A stretch of DNA of 64,000 nucleotides from Streptomyces sp. HUAS CB01 (lineage in GTDB: Bacteria; Actinomycetota; Actinomycetes; Streptomycetales; Streptomycetaceae): positions 5,352,001-5,416,000 of the forward strand of contig NZ_CP129137.1 of the NCBI RefSeq assembly GCF_030406905.1. The letters run 5' to 3'. This document shows positions 45,952 through 55,522 of the stretch, one piece after another. The translations under genes were made by a program, and so were the position numbers. The notes beneath the pieces were generated by a model. The model made no database searches, was not told the origin of the DNA, and worked only from the letters and a program-made list of their open reading frames with translations. Numbering within the stretch: position 1 is the stretch's first letter; each line of letters starts with the position of its first letter.

Positions 45952-46143
45952 TACCGTCACCCCTCAGGGTGAATTCGGTATCGGTTCGCTTACAGACGGC
46001 AACTTCTCTGCCTGTGCGGCAGTCAGTTGGTGCAAAGAAATAGGCAATCGGACCTCGCGATCGAACGCGACAATCGAACGCAGGGTCAGAAAACCTACGT
46101 ACAAGTCAGACCTGACGGACAAAAGCACTCTCGGGGAGCGCAT

Positions 46144-46467
46144 ATGCACATCAGGGGCGACCATGCCGAGCTGGTCGTCGGGGGCCGCCTCGACGTCCGG
46201 AGCGCGGCGGACGCCCGAACGGTCCTGCACTCGGCCGTCGACGACGGAGTGGGCGATCTCGTGCTCGACCTGAGCAACCTGGACTCCTGGGACGCCACCG
46301 GTCTCGGGGTCATCATGGGCGCGCACCGACGGGCCGGCCGCTGCGGCCGACGCCTCGTCCTGCGCGGTGTGCCGCCGCAGATGCAGCGGCTCCTGGTGGC
46401 CACCCGGCTGCACCGCATCCTGGCCATCGAGGGCGGAATCGCCGCAGAGTCCCTGCCTCGGGTCTGA
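46144..46467 (+). CDS. STAS-domain protein, anti-anti-sigma-factor-like
   Basis: 107 residues from ATG 46144 with GGGGAG upstream; earlier in-frame starts lack a site. Single STAS domain: GRLDVRSAADARTVL, LVLDLSNLDSWDATGLGVIM with the Ser/Thr phosphorylation region (SWDATG: the usual phosphoserine is Asp-Ala-Thr here). The leader holds ATCGAACGC twice (46060-46068, 46073-46081). The next gene encodes an NTPase. No anti-sigma kinase is adjacent. Role unknown; partner-switching is the family expectation. Confidence 0.85.
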   Translation: MHIRGDHAELVVGGRLDVRSAADARTVLHSAVDDGVGDLVLDLSNLDSWDATGLGVIMGAHRRAGRCGRRLVLRGVPPQMQRLLVATRLHRILAIEGGIAAESLPRV

Positions 46468-46686
46468 GCGGACGACACCCTCCAGGGCGCACAATCATCA
46501 CGAGACCGTGACGTCCTGGGGCGCCCGGCCCCCCGCCTGTTCCCCGACACCCGGCGAACGTCTAGGCTCCGGTCGCCTGCCTCTTCACGAACCCACACGG
46601 CGGGCACCGGACCAGAAGCGGCAGCGGAGCGTGCAGACCGGCCGGGAGGGGCTTCCGCACGAGACGCCATCTGGGGGGCTTTGACC

Positions 46687-49290
46687 ATGGACCCGACGAA
46701 TCCGGGACCGGACGAGTACGACCGCGACGCCGACCGCGGCAGCGCGGACGGCGGCGCTCCGCAGCGACCGCCGCGCGACGCGGTGCCGCCGGAGTTCGCC
46801 CATCAGAAGGCCGCACCCGCCCGCACGGTGCGCGTGGTCGCCGGCGACTTCGCGCTCACCGTCAACCCGGTCGACGGCAGCGAGATCGAGCCCTGCGGCC
46901 CCGGCGGGGAACCCGTCGCGCCCGTACGGCGCACGGCCGAGGAGCGCGAGGAACTGCGGCGTGCCGGCCGGCCCCCGGTACCGCCCGGACCGGCCGCCCC
47001 CGCGCTGCCGCTGCTGGAGCGTCAGGAGGAGCGCGAGCGACTCGTACGGCTCCTGGGACGCGGCCGGACGGTCCGGCTCACGGGCCCGGCCGGATCGGGC
47101 CGTACCGCCCTGCTCGACGCGGTCGCCGGCGACTGCGCGGACCTCGCCCCCGACGGCGTCGTCCGGCTCTCCGGACACCACCGCACGCCGGCCGAGCTGC
47201 TGTACGACCTCTTCACCGCCGTCCACGACGCACCGCTGCACCGGCCCGACCGGGCGGAGCTGCTCGGACACGTCCGCGAGATCGGGGCCGTCGTCCTCGT
47301 GGACGACCTGGAGTTCGGCGGCGGTGCCCTGGACGAACTCCTCGACGCCACCCCGGAATGCGCCTTCCTGCTCGCCGCGACACCCGACGTCGCGGCACCC
47401 TCGGCCGACTCCCAGGTCGAAGAGGTGTTCCTCCCCGGCCTCGAACGCGCCACGGCGCTGGAACTCCTGGAGCGGGCCGTGGACCGGCCGCTCACCGACG
47501 AGGAGGCGAACTGGGCCGGCGACCTCTGGTTCGAGTCCGAGGGGCTGCCCCTGCGCTTCGTCCAGGCGGGTGCGCTGCTGAGGCAGCGCGACGCCCTGCG
47601 CGACGTCGCCGATGAGACGGACGAGGACGACGACGGGGACAACGTCTTCGGCGACGGACTCGACCTCCCGCTCCCCACGCTCGGCGAGGGAGCCGCCCCC
47701 GCCGCACTGCTCGCCTCCCGGCTCAGCGAGTCCGCCCGCGACACCCTCCGGTTCGCGGTCGCCCTCGGCGGCGAGGTCCCGCACCAGGCACACCTCCCCG
47801 CACTCGTCGGCGACACCCACGCGGACGCCGCACTCGGCGAGCTGACCAGCTGCGCCCTGCTCAGCCCCGTCGGCTCCCGCTACCGGCTGGCGGCCGGGGT
47901 CGCCGCACAGCTCGAGGCCGCCGGCTACGGCGAGGGGGCCCTCGAGCGCGTCCACACCGCCGCCCAGCACTACGCCTGGTGGACGGGACACCCCTCGGTG
48001 ACGCCCGCGCGGGCGTCCTCCGAGGCCGACGCGATCCTCGCGGCGCTGGGAGCGCTGGTCCCCGCGCAGGAGACCGGCCACGCCGGCACCGCCGTGCTGC
48101 TGGCCCGCAGCGCCGCGCCCGCGTTCGCGGCGGGACTGCACTGGCAGGCGTGGGAGCGCACCCTGCGCACCGGCCAGGAGGCGGCCCGGACCACGGGCGA
48201 GGTCGCGGAAGAGGCCTACTTCCTCCACGAGTTGGGCGTGCTGGCCCTCTGCTCGGGCAGCCTCGACCGGGCGCGCGCCGAACTCGAGGCGTCCATCGCC
48301 ATGCGCGGAGCGCTGGCCGACAAGCGCGGCACGGTCGCCGGGCGGAGGGCGCTGGCGCTCGTCACCGACCGCGAGGGAACCCGGCTGCCCGGCGCCGGCG
48401 CGTCCGAGGGGGAGGGGGCCCCGGCGGTCCACCACCCCGAGGAGGCGGTGTCCCCGGGCATGGGCGTCACGGCCGTCTCCGCGCCGGTCGAGCCGCTGGT
48501 CACCCGCCGCGACACCCCGGCCTCGCCCGCCGGCCTGCTCGGCGCGGCCCGGCGCCTCGTCGTCGAGGGCCCCCGCCGCCATCTGGTCGCGGCCGGGGCG
48601 GGCGTCCTGCTGGCCGTGGTCCTCGGCACGGTGGTGACGCTCGGGGCGACCTCCGACGAGGAGCCCCCGGCGAACCGGGTGACCAACGAGCAGTCGGCGA
48701 ACGAGGGCGAGGGGAGCGACGGCCTCACCGCCGACGAGCCCGCCGGAGAGCCCACCAGCCGCCCCGCGGACGGCACCACGGACGGTACGACGGGCGGCGT
48801 CCCGTCGGACCCGGGCACCGCCCGGCCCGGTGAGAGCGGTTCGGCGGGCGACCCGTCCACGCCGGGCAGCGGTTCCTCGACGGGCGGTTCGGGCACGACC
48901 GGCTCGTCGACCGGCGGTTCGTCGACGACGGGCGGCACGACCGGGGGCTCCTCGTCGACGGGCGGTTCCCCGTCGACGGGTGGCACATCGACCGGGACGA
49001 CGGGTTCGCCGACGAACGGCGGCACGTCCACCGGCCCGACCGGCGGCACGACCGACGGCGGTACGACCGACGGGGGCACCACGGACGGAGGAACCACCGA
49101 CGGCGGTACGACCGACGGGGGCACGACCGACGGAGGGACCACCGACGGCGGGACCACGGACGGCGGTACGACCGACGGCGGCACCTCGGACGGTGGGACC
49201 GCCGACGGCGGTACGTCCTCCGGCACCACGGGCGCCACGACGAGCAGCCCCAGCGGCAGCCTGGCGGCGCCCAGCAGTTCGTCGTCCTGA
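46687..49290 (+). CDS. Large P-loop ATPase with one membrane segment and Gly-Thr-Asp repeat tail
   Basis: 867 residues from ATG 46687, 9 bp after a G-rich site. Residues about 1-110 are polar. A STAND/AAA-like NTPase domain follows with Walker A TGPAGSGRTALL (about 132-143) and Walker B-like VVLVDDLEFGG. Residues about 340-560 are helical (TPR-like: lengths and Ala/Leu pattern). A single membrane helix (about 633-655, HLVAAGAGVLLAVVLGTVVTL) is followed by an extracellular tail of ~210 residues, rich in Ser, Thr and Gly, with about ten GGTTD pentapeptide units (about 785-840). Function unknown; it could link a cytoplasmic sensor to the wall. Confidence 0.8.
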   Translation: MDPTNPGPDEYDRDADRGSADGGAPQRPPRDAVPPEFAHQKAAPARTVRVVAGDFALTVNPVDGSEIEPCGPGGEPVAPVRRTAEEREELRRAGRPPVPPGPAAPALPLLERQEERERLVRLLGRGRTVRLTGPAGSGRTALLDAVAGDCADLAPDGVVRLSGHHRTPAELLYDLFTAVHDAPLHRPDRAELLGHVREIGAVVLVDDLEFGGGALDELLDATPECAFLLAATPDVAAPSADSQVEEVFLPGLERATALELLERAVDRPLTDEEANWAGDLWFESEGLPLRFVQAGALLRQRDALRDVADETDEDDDGDNVFGDGLDLPLPTLGEGAAPAALLASRLSESARDTLRFAVALGGEVPHQAHLPALVGDTHADAALGELTSCALLSPVGSRYRLAAGVAAQLEAAGYGEGALERVHTAAQHYAWWTGHPSVTPARASSEADAILAALGALVPAQETGHAGTAVLLARSAAPAFAAGLHWQAWERTLRTGQEAARTTGEVAEEAYFLHELGVLALCSGSLDRARAELEASIAMRGALADKRGTVAGRRALALVTDREGTRLPGAGASEGEGAPAVHHPEEAVSPGMGVTAVSAPVEPLVTRRDTPASPAGLLGAARRLVVEGPRRHLVAAGAGVLLAVVLGTVVTLGATSDEEPPANRVTNEQSANEGEGSDGLTADEPAGEPTSRPADGTTDGTTGGVPSDPGTARPGESGSAGDPSTPGSGSSTGGSGTTGSSTGGSSTTGGTTGGSSSTGGSPSTGGTSTGTTGSPTNGGTSTGPTGGTTDGGTTDGGTTDGGTTDGGTTDGGTTDGGTTDGGTTDGGTTDGGTSDGGTADGGTSSGTTGATTSSPSGSLAAPSSSSS

Positions 49291-50292
49291 CCGCGACGGC
49301 GGGCCCCGGCCGCGCACCGGGGGCCCGCCGGGCACGCACCGCCCGGCGCGGCCGGGCCGGTCCGGGCGGTCGCGCGGACGAGCATCGGAGCCGGGAGCGG
49401 CGGTGCGCGGCCGGCACCGCAGCAAGTCCGCCGGAACGTCGCGTCATGGCGTCCACGCGTACGCCGTCACAGGGACGGCTGCGCACGCGCAGGCACGCGG
49501 AGGCCGTTTGCGGCGCGGAGGGCCCGCACGCCCACGCGTGCATCCTCATCGACGGGCACGCCGTACGCCGACGGGGGGAGCGCAGGGACGCGTGGGGCGG
49601 GCACACCGCCCGGCGCGCCCGCCCGGGATCGCCCACGGTCCGCACACCGCGCGGAGAGCCCGCACGCCGAGGGCCGCGGCGCCGGGGAGCGGGGGGACGT
49701 GGGCAACTGGGAGGGCCCGCACGCCGTCTGACGCGCCCGCGCGCGGGAACGCGGTCGGTGCCCACACCGCGCGGCGTGGCCGCACGGGTACACGGACGTG
49801 CGCACACCGCGCGGAGAGCTTGCGCGCGGCCGCGTGCACCGTCGCATCGGCGGGAGCGAGCGCACGGGACGCGGACGGTTCGCACGCCGACGGCCGCGGC
49901 GCCCGGGAGCGGGGCGGACGCAGGCAAAGGGGAGGGCCCGCACGCCGTCTGACGCGCCCGCGCGCGGGAACGCGGTCGGCACGCACTCCATGCTTGGGCC
50001 CGCGCGCCGCCGCGTGCACCGTCACATAAACGCGCACGGCGGACGCCGACGGAGGCGAGGCGACCGTGGGGGAACGCGGACGGCACGCAATCCGCCCGGC
50101 GCGACCGTGCGCAGGAACCGCGGCTGCCGGCGGGCACGAAACCGCGGGCGGCCCGCACCCCACGCGGAGAGCCCGCGCGCCGCCGCGTGCACCGTCACAT
50201 CGACGCGCATGCCGCATGCCGAGGGGCGACCGCACGGAAACCGCGGGGGCGGCCCGCGTGGTCGACGGCCGCCCGCACGCCCGTGCTTCCCG
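49291..50292. repeat. 1-kb repeat-rich region without a convincing gene
   Basis: Several repeat families are interleaved: a perfect 50-bp repeat at 49709-49758 and 49930-49979 (begins GGGAGGGCCCGCACGCC); a 30-bp repeat at 49998-50027 and 50171-50200 (ends GTGCACCGTCACAT); a 19-bp repeat CGCACACCGCGCGGAGAGC at 49641-49659 and 49801-49819; and a 34-bp repeat with two mismatches at 49661-49694 and 49881-49914. Open frames on both strands encode Arg/Ala/Pro-rich strings with no ribosome site or domain. No terminator-like hairpin dominates. Nature unknown. Confidence 0.7.
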
Positions 50293-50955
50293 TCAGAACA
50301 GACGCAGCTTGTCGTCCTCGATGCCGCGCAGGGCGTTGTAGTCCAGCACCACGCAGCCGATGCCGCGGTCCGTCGCCAGCACGCGCGCCTGGGGCTTGAT
50401 CTCCTGTGCCGCGAACACGCCGCGGACCGGGGCGAGATGGGGGTCGCGGTTCAGCAGCTCCAGATAGCGGGTGAGCTGCTCGACGCCGTCGATCTCGCCG
50501 CGGCGCTTGATCTCCACCGCCACCGTCGCGCCGTCGGAGTCCCGGCAGAGGATGTCCACGGGGCCGATCGCCGTCGGGTACTCGCGGCGGATCAGGCTGT
50601 AGCCCTCGCCAAGTGTCTCGATACGGTCTGCCAGCAGCTCCTGGAGGTGCGCTTCCACGCCGTCCTTGATGAGTCCCGGGTCCACACCCAGCTCGTGGGA
50701 CGAGTCGTGGAGGACCTCCTCCATCGTGATGATCAGTTTCTCGCCCGTTTTGTTGGTGACCGTCCAGACGTTGTCGTCCCCCTCCTTGAGGCTGCAGGGA
50801 GGGGACATCCAGTTCAGCGGTTTGTACGCCCTGTCGTCGGCGTGGATGGAGACGCTGCCGTCCGCCTTGACCAGGATCAGACGGGGAGCGGAGGGCAGGT
50901 GGGCGGTGAGCCGGCCGGCGTAGTCCACGGAACAGCGGGCGATGACGAGACGCAT
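50293..50955 (-). CDS. nucS: Mismatch endonuclease NucS/EndoMS
   Basis: 220 residues from ATG 50955. N-terminal beta-rich DNA-binding domain ([20 protein letters not shown]) and a C-terminal RecB-like nuclease domain with the catalytic set around [23 protein letters not shown] (Asp, then Glu-x-Lys). In actinobacteria lacking MutS/MutL it cuts mismatches and starts non-canonical mismatch repair, often with the beta clamp; the C-terminal end DDKLRLF fits a clamp-binding tail. Confidence 0.94.
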   Translation of the reverse strand: MRLVIARCSVDYAGRLTAHLPSAPRLILVKADGSVSIHADDRAYKPLNWMSPPCSLKEGDDNVWTVTNKTGEKLIITMEEVLHDSSHELGVDPGLIKDGVEAHLQELLADRIETLGEGYSLIRREYPTAIGPVDILCRDSDGATVAVEIKRRGEIDGVEQLTRYLELLNRDPHLAPVRGVFAAQEIKPQARVLATDRGIGCVVLDYNALRGIEDDKLRLF

Positions 50956-51238
50956 GGTGCGCAACGCTACTCGACCGACCTCGTCGCGCGCGATTCCTCC
51001 ACCTGTCGCCCGGCCTGCCCCTGTCCGAGTCCCTACGGGTCGCCCGTCTTGTGCCCTTACGTTATTGGCCGGTTGTGTTCCCATTCTCCTGGTGCGGACC
51101 AGACAGCGCGCATAACGTGGAAGCAGGAGGTCGCCGGTCGTGCACTCTGCGTCGTCTTCGGCCCGCAGTCGGGCATGCGCCGTCGCCTCCTTCCCTGCCC
51201 GTAAGACCCCGTTCGGCGGGGTCGCGAGAGGAGAACCC

Positions 51239-51631
51239 ATGTCGCTCGACGTCTCACCGGCGCTGTTGGAACAGGCCGAGCGAGGCGAGGTCGACGAAGC
51301 TGCATTCGTCGACTGCGTCCGGACCTCCCTGCCCTTCGCATGGGAGATGATCAGTTCTCTGGTGGCCCAGCTGAAGGTGGACGGCGGAGAGTTCGCCGAC
51401 AACCAGACGCCGCCGCCGGACGAGCAGGCACGTGGTCAGCTGTTGCGCGCGCTCGCGAGTGACGCCATCCGGGGTGCGCTGCAGCGGCACTTCGGAGTAC
51501 GACTCGCCTTCCAGAACTGCCACCGCGTCGCGGTGTTCCCGCTGGACTCCTCGGTGGACGAGCGGCTCGCCCGCTTCACTTCCGTACGGGCCCAGCTGCT
51601 CAACCAGTCGCCCGAACTGCGCGACTGCTGA
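51239..51631 (+). CDS. SCO5389-family protein of unknown function
   Basis: 130 residues from ATG 51239 with GAGGAG upstream. Conserved Streptomyces family with no named domain; helical, acidic, with [20 protein letters not shown] and a C-terminal [19 protein letters not shown]. No signal peptide or membrane helix. It is divergent from nucS, sharing a 283-bp intergenic region. Confidence 0.8.
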   Translation: MSLDVSPALLEQAERGEVDEAAFVDCVRTSLPFAWEMISSLVAQLKVDGGEFADNQTPPPDEQARGQLLRALASDAIRGALQRHFGVRLAFQNCHRVAVFPLDSSVDERLARFTSVRAQLLNQSPELRDC

Positions 51632-51716
51632 TGTCTTCCGCTGCCGCTCCGCATCGCGGGAGGCGTCATGGATGCCGGGGCGGCAGCCTCCGCCGGACGA
51701 CGGGCCGGTGGAGGCG

Positions 51717-51744
51717 TGCGGGCCGTACGAGCGTGCGGCCCGCA
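51717..51744. terminator. Convergent terminator
   Basis: TGCGGGCCG (51717-51725) pairs perfectly with CGGCCCGCA (51736-51744). Sits between the SCO5389-family gene and the converging LLM gene. Confidence 0.7.
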
Positions 51745-51759
51745 TGCGCGTCGGCCCGC

Positions 51760-52800
51760 TCAGCGGAGCAGCGGAAGCACCTCGGCGCCCAGCCGCCGGA
51801 CGTTCTCCTCCGTCGCCGCGAGATCGCCCGAGCCCTCGGACAGGAGCGCGAACCGGGTGATGCCGGTGCGCTCCGCGGTCGCCGCGAGCCGGTCCGCCGC
51901 CAGCCTCGGCGGGCCCACCGGGTGCAGCCGGCACAGCAGCTCGGTGTAGGCGACGGGGTCGCGCATCGCGCGTCGGCGCCCGTCGACCGTCACATGGGCG
52001 TCCAGACCCTGCTTCAGCCAGCCGGGCATCGCCTTGACGAGGGTCTCCTCCGCCGCCGGGCCGCTGTCCGCGATCTGTGCCACGCCGGCTGACACATGGC
52101 CCGCCGCCGCCACCGTCTCCGGGGCGTGGCCGGAGGCGAGTGCGTGGCTCCGCCAGAGTGCGACCATGTCCGCCTTCTCCTCGTCGCCGCAGTGCATCCC
52201 CAGGAGCATGGGCAGCCCGCGCTCGGCCGCCAGCCGCACCGTCGCGGGGGAGGTGCACGCCACGATCACCTCGGGACCCGCCGGGCCGTCGCCGTCGGCG
52301 CCGATCAGGTCGTCGGGGCGCGGTACGACGGGGACCTCGCGGAAAGCGAATCGTTCCCCCTCGGACCCCACGCGGGCCTCCCGCAGCCAGCGCAGCAGCA
52401 GGTCCAGGGACTCGGGGAAGTCCTTCTCGTACGCCGCGAGACCGGCGCCGAAGACCTCCAGGTCGACCCAGGGGCCGCCGCGGCCCACGCCCAGGGAGAA
52501 CCGTCCCCCCGACGTGAGGTGCAGCAGCGCCGCCTGCTCGCCCAGTGCCACGGGATGGGCGGTCGGCAGCACGCTCACCGCCGTGCCCACCCGGATCCGT
52601 TCCGTGCGGCCGAGCAGCAGCGCGGCCAGGGTCACCGCCGACGGGCAGACCCCGTACGGTACGAAGTGGTGCTCGGCCAGCCAGACCGAGTCCAGTCCGG
52701 CGGCCTCCGCCGCCTCGGCGGACCGCACGGCCCGGTGCAGCGCCTCTCCGTGCCCCTGGCCCGGGAACTGGGCGGCCAGTACAAAAGCTCCAACGCGCAT
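51760..52800 (-). CDS. LLM-class flavin/F420-dependent oxidoreductase
   Basis: 346 residues from ATG 52800. Luciferase-like TIM barrel: VWLAEHHFVPYGV, RIRVGTAVSVLPTAHPVALGEQAALL, GGRFSLGVGRGGPW are the family signature. The cofactor (FMN or F420) cannot be told by eye. Substrate unknown. Single gene, convergent to the SCO5389-family gene. Confidence 0.87.
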   Translation of the reverse strand: MRVGAFVLAAQFPGQGHGEALHRAVRSAEAAEAAGLDSVWLAEHHFVPYGVCPSAVTLAALLLGRTERIRVGTAVSVLPTAHPVALGEQAALLHLTSGGRFSLGVGRGGPWVDLEVFGAGLAAYEKDFPESLDLLLRWLREARVGSEGERFAFREVPVVPRPDDLIGADGDGPAGPEVIVACTSPATVRLAAERGLPMLLGMHCGDEEKADMVALWRSHALASGHAPETVAAAGHVSAGVAQIADSGPAAEETLVKAMPGWLKQGLDAHVTVDGRRRAMRDPVAYTELLCRLHPVGPPRLAADRLAATAERTGITRFALLSEGSGDLAATEENVRRLGAEVLPLLR

Positions 52801-53013
52801 CGCCTGATGCCTCCTTGCGGCCGACGCGGCATTCCCCCCACACAGGCAACAACGTCTGACACGTGCCAAAGGCACGGCCGCGAGTGAAGTTGTTGCGATT
52901 TTCCGGTAACTGGCCCCTCTGGGTGGCGTGCACGGCGCCGTACCGGACGCCTACCCGGTGCCCGGGACCGTAGGCTTGGGAGTGAACTGTCCGCTCTGCC
53001 CCCGAGGTGTCAC

Positions 53014-53343
53014 GTGTCCCCGCGCCGAAACCGCCCCCGCGGCGGGGAGAAGCCGACCGACCGCGCGGGCGACATCGGCGACCGCTACGGCGGTGTGGAG
53101 CGCTCCGAGAGCTGGCAGGGCGAGGACTGGCGGGTCCGGCACGTCGCGGGCGCGAGCACCGCGGGCAAGCGCTACCGCTGCCCGGGCTGCGACCAGGAGA
53201 TCCCGTCCGGCACCCCGCACGTGGTCGCCTGGCCCGAGTACGGGGGAGTGGACGACCGGCGCCACTGGCACAAGGCGTGCTGGAACGCGAAGGACCGCCG
53301 CACCTCCCGGGTGCAGCGGTCCCGCAACGCGCCTCGGCACTGA
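53014..53343 (+). CDS. Small basic protein with CxxC motif
   Basis: 109 residues from GTG 53014. Charged N-terminus, then a possible zinc site CPGCDQEIPSGTPHVV with HWHKACW downstream (CxxC...H...HxxxC). Database entries for such Streptomyces proteins are often labelled ATP/GTP-binding, but I see no P-loop. Possibly a ribosome- or nucleic-acid-associated small zinc protein; unproven. Confidence 0.7.
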   Translation: MSPRRNRPRGGEKPTDRAGDIGDRYGGVERSESWQGEDWRVRHVAGASTAGKRYRCPGCDQEIPSGTPHVVAWPEYGGVDDRRHWHKACWNAKDRRTSRVQRSRNAPRH

Positions 53344-53349
53344 AGGGCC

Positions 53350-53376
53350 CGGGCCGGATGCCGAAGCGCCGGCCCG
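53350..53376. terminator. Convergent terminator before the ABC genes
   Basis: CGGGCCGG (53350-53357) pairs with CCGGCCCG (53369-53376), loop of 11 nt, between converging genes. Confidence 0.65.
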
Positions 53377-53383
53377 CCGGCGG

Positions 53384-54214
53384 TCAGACGTCGCGCCGGT
53401 CGAGCGAGAGGTAGGCGGCCGCCATGGCCACGCCCGACACCCCCAGCATGATCCACAGCGGCTCCCAGCCGTGCGGGCCCTTGGTCGTCACCGGCGCGTC
53501 GTAGAGCACACCCAGCTGGCTCGGGATCGAGTACTCGAGCAGGAAGTCCTGCACGGTCCGCAGCGAGTCCGCGTACATGAACAGGGCCAGCACCAGCGGC
53601 AGCAGGACCACACCGATCATGATCGTGATCGCGCCCGCCGAGTGCCGGATCAGCGCGCCGACGGCGAGCGAGAGCAGTCCCAGCAGGGCGATGAAGAGCC
53701 CGACGCCGACGGTCGCCCGGAACCAGTCCTCGCCGGTGCTCACGCCCGCGTCCACGATCGCCGACTGCAGGGCGCCGACGACCGCGGCGGTCACGGTCGT
53801 GATCACGAAGACCAGCAGGAAGAAGACGATCGCCTTCGCCGTCAGCACCCGGGCGCGGCTGGGGCACGCGGTCAGGGTGGTGCGGATCATGCCGGTTCCG
53901 TACTCGGACGCGATCGTCAGCACACCCAGCGTGATCACGCAGATCGAGCCGAGCAGAACGCCGAAGAAGCCCAGACTGAGCACGGACTCCTCGCCCAGCT
54001 CGGGCTCCGCCGAGGACACGGCGATCGCCGAGAGCGCGCCGATGCCGACCATCAGCACGATCATCACGCCGAGCGTCCACATCGTGGAGCGCACCGAGCG
54101 GATCTTGGTCCACTCGGAGGCGAGCGCGTCGCCGAGGTGCGCCGCGCGTACGGGGATCGGGGAGCGGTAGGCGCCCTGCGGGTACGCGCCCTGCTGCTGG
54201 TACGGGGTCGTCAT
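53384..54214 (-). CDS. ABC transporter permease (ABC-2 type), first pair
   Basis: 276 residues from ATG 54214, which overlaps the stop of the ATPase gene (ATGA). A polar N-terminus with Gln/Tyr-rich YQQQGAYPQGAY, then ALASEWTKIRSVRSTMWTLGVM (typical of this family) and six membrane helices. Exporter of unknown substrate. Closely related in layout to the permease at 55523, indicating a duplicated pair. Confidence 0.87.
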   Translation of the reverse strand: MTTPYQQQGAYPQGAYRSPIPVRAAHLGDALASEWTKIRSVRSTMWTLGVMIVLMVGIGALSAIAVSSAEPELGEESVLSLGFFGVLLGSICVITLGVLTIASEYGTGMIRTTLTACPSRARVLTAKAIVFFLLVFVITTVTAAVVGALQSAIVDAGVSTGEDWFRATVGVGLFIALLGLLSLAVGALIRHSAGAITIMIGVVLLPLVLALFMYADSLRTVQDFLLEYSIPSQLGVLYDAPVTTKGPHGWEPLWIMLGVSGVAMAAAYLSLDRRDV

Positions 54215-55383
54215 CGGGCGTCCTCGGTGTTGCTCTTGGTCAGGTCTGCGGGAGCGGGAACCGGGGGAGCGGCGTCCGCCGGGGGCGCGGCCAGCGCCGG
54301 CGGCGCGGCGGGAGGAGCCGCCGGGGGCGCGGCCGGAGCGGTCGCGTACGGGTTCTGCCCGGGCGGCGGCGGGGCGTACCAGCCCTGCTGCGGCACCTCC
54401 GGGACCGGCACCGCCGACGGGTCGTACCCCGCCGGCGGCGGCTGCATCAGACCGGCCTTCCGGTCGTCCGTGGAGCGGTAGTCCACGGCCGCCTGCGTCA
54501 TCCGCATGTACGCCTCCTCCAGGGAGGCCTGGTGCGGCGAGAGCTCCCACAGCCGGACGTCGGCGTCGTGGGCCAGGTCGCTGATCGCGGGCAGTGCGAG
54601 GCCGGTCACCCGCAGCGCCCCGTCCGGCTCGGGCATGACCTGGCCGCCGGCCTCGGTGAGGACTCCGGTGAGCTTCTCCCGCTGCTGCGGCTCGGTCTGG
54701 GGCGTCCGCACCCGTGCGAAGCCGGCGGAGTTGTGCGCGATGAAGTCCTTCACGCTCATGTCCGCGAGCAGCTGACCCCGCCCGATGACGATCAAGTGAT
54801 CGGCGGTGAGCGCCATTTCGCTCATCAGGTGCGAGGAGACGAACACGGTGCGGCCCTCGGCGGCCAGCTGCTTCATCAGATTGCGCACCCAGAGGATGCC
54901 TTCCGGGTCGAGACCGTTCACCGGCTCGTCGAAGAGCAGCACCTGCGGGTCGCCGAGCAGGGCCGCCGCGATGCCGAGCCGCTGCCCCATGCCGAGGGAG
55001 AAGCCCTTGGAGCGCCGCTTGGCGACGTCCTGGAGGCCCACGACCCCGAGCACCTCGTCGACCCGGCGGGCCGGGATGCCGGACAGCTGGGCGAGCGACA
55101 GCAGATGACTGCGCGCGCTCCGCCCGCCGTGCACCGCCTTGGCGTCCAGCAGGGCCCCGACCTGACGCGGTGCGTTGGGCAGCTTCCGGAAGGGATGGCC
55201 GCCGATCGTGACATGGCCGGAAGTCGGCTGGTCCAGGCCGAGGATCATGCGCATCGTCGTCGACTTGCCCGAGCCGTTCGGCCCGAGGAAGCCGGTGACG
55301 GCGCCGGGCCGCACCTGGAAGGAAAGGTTGTACACGGCCGTCTTGGCGCCGTAGCGCTTGGTCAGGCCGACTGCCTCGATCAT
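54211..55383 (-). CDS. ABC transporter ATP-binding protein with Pro/Ala-rich tail, first pair
   Basis: 390 residues from ATG 55383. Walker A GPNGSGKST, signature FSLGMGQRLG, Walker B VLLFDEPVNGLDPEG, H-loop SSHLMSE. Residues 1-310 match the second ATPase (56306-57256) closely; the last ~80 residues are a Pro/Ala/Tyr-rich tail (APPAAPPAAPPA) absent there. Drives export with the permease downstream. Confidence 0.92.
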   Translation of the reverse strand: MIEAVGLTKRYGAKTAVYNLSFQVRPGAVTGFLGPNGSGKSTTMRMILGLDQPTSGHVTIGGHPFRKLPNAPRQVGALLDAKAVHGGRSARSHLLSLAQLSGIPARRVDEVLGVVGLQDVAKRRSKGFSLGMGQRLGIAAALLGDPQVLLFDEPVNGLDPEGILWVRNLMKQLAAEGRTVFVSSHLMSEMALTADHLIVIGRGQLLADMSVKDFIAHNSAGFARVRTPQTEPQQREKLTGVLTEAGGQVMPEPDGALRVTGLALPAISDLAHDADVRLWELSPHQASLEEAYMRMTQAAVDYRSTDDRKAGLMQPPPAGYDPSAVPVPEVPQQGWYAPPPPGQNPYATAPAAPPAAPPAAPPALAAPPADAAPPVPAPADLTKSNTEDAR

Positions 55384-55522
55384 TACTCCAGCCCCATCGA
55401 CAGGTCAGGTCGCCGGGGCACGGTCGTACACGGCCGCAGCCCCCCGTAAGAGTTAGGAGGATATCCAGGGCCTGACGGTTCCGGCCAAGGCGGACGACCT
55501 GCCCGGTGCTCCACGGGACCGG

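Noticed and set aside
46585..49425. 946-residue open frame on the minus strand across the repeat-tail ATPase gene
   Set aside because: Shadow of the plus-strand gene; Arg/Gly-rich, no start site, and the plus frame has Walker motifs and a membrane segment.
49440..50290. Possible protein genes or a CRISPR array in the repeat-rich region
   Set aside because: Frames are Arg/Ala/Pro strings without ribosome sites; repeats are irregular in length and spacing, so not a CRISPR array.
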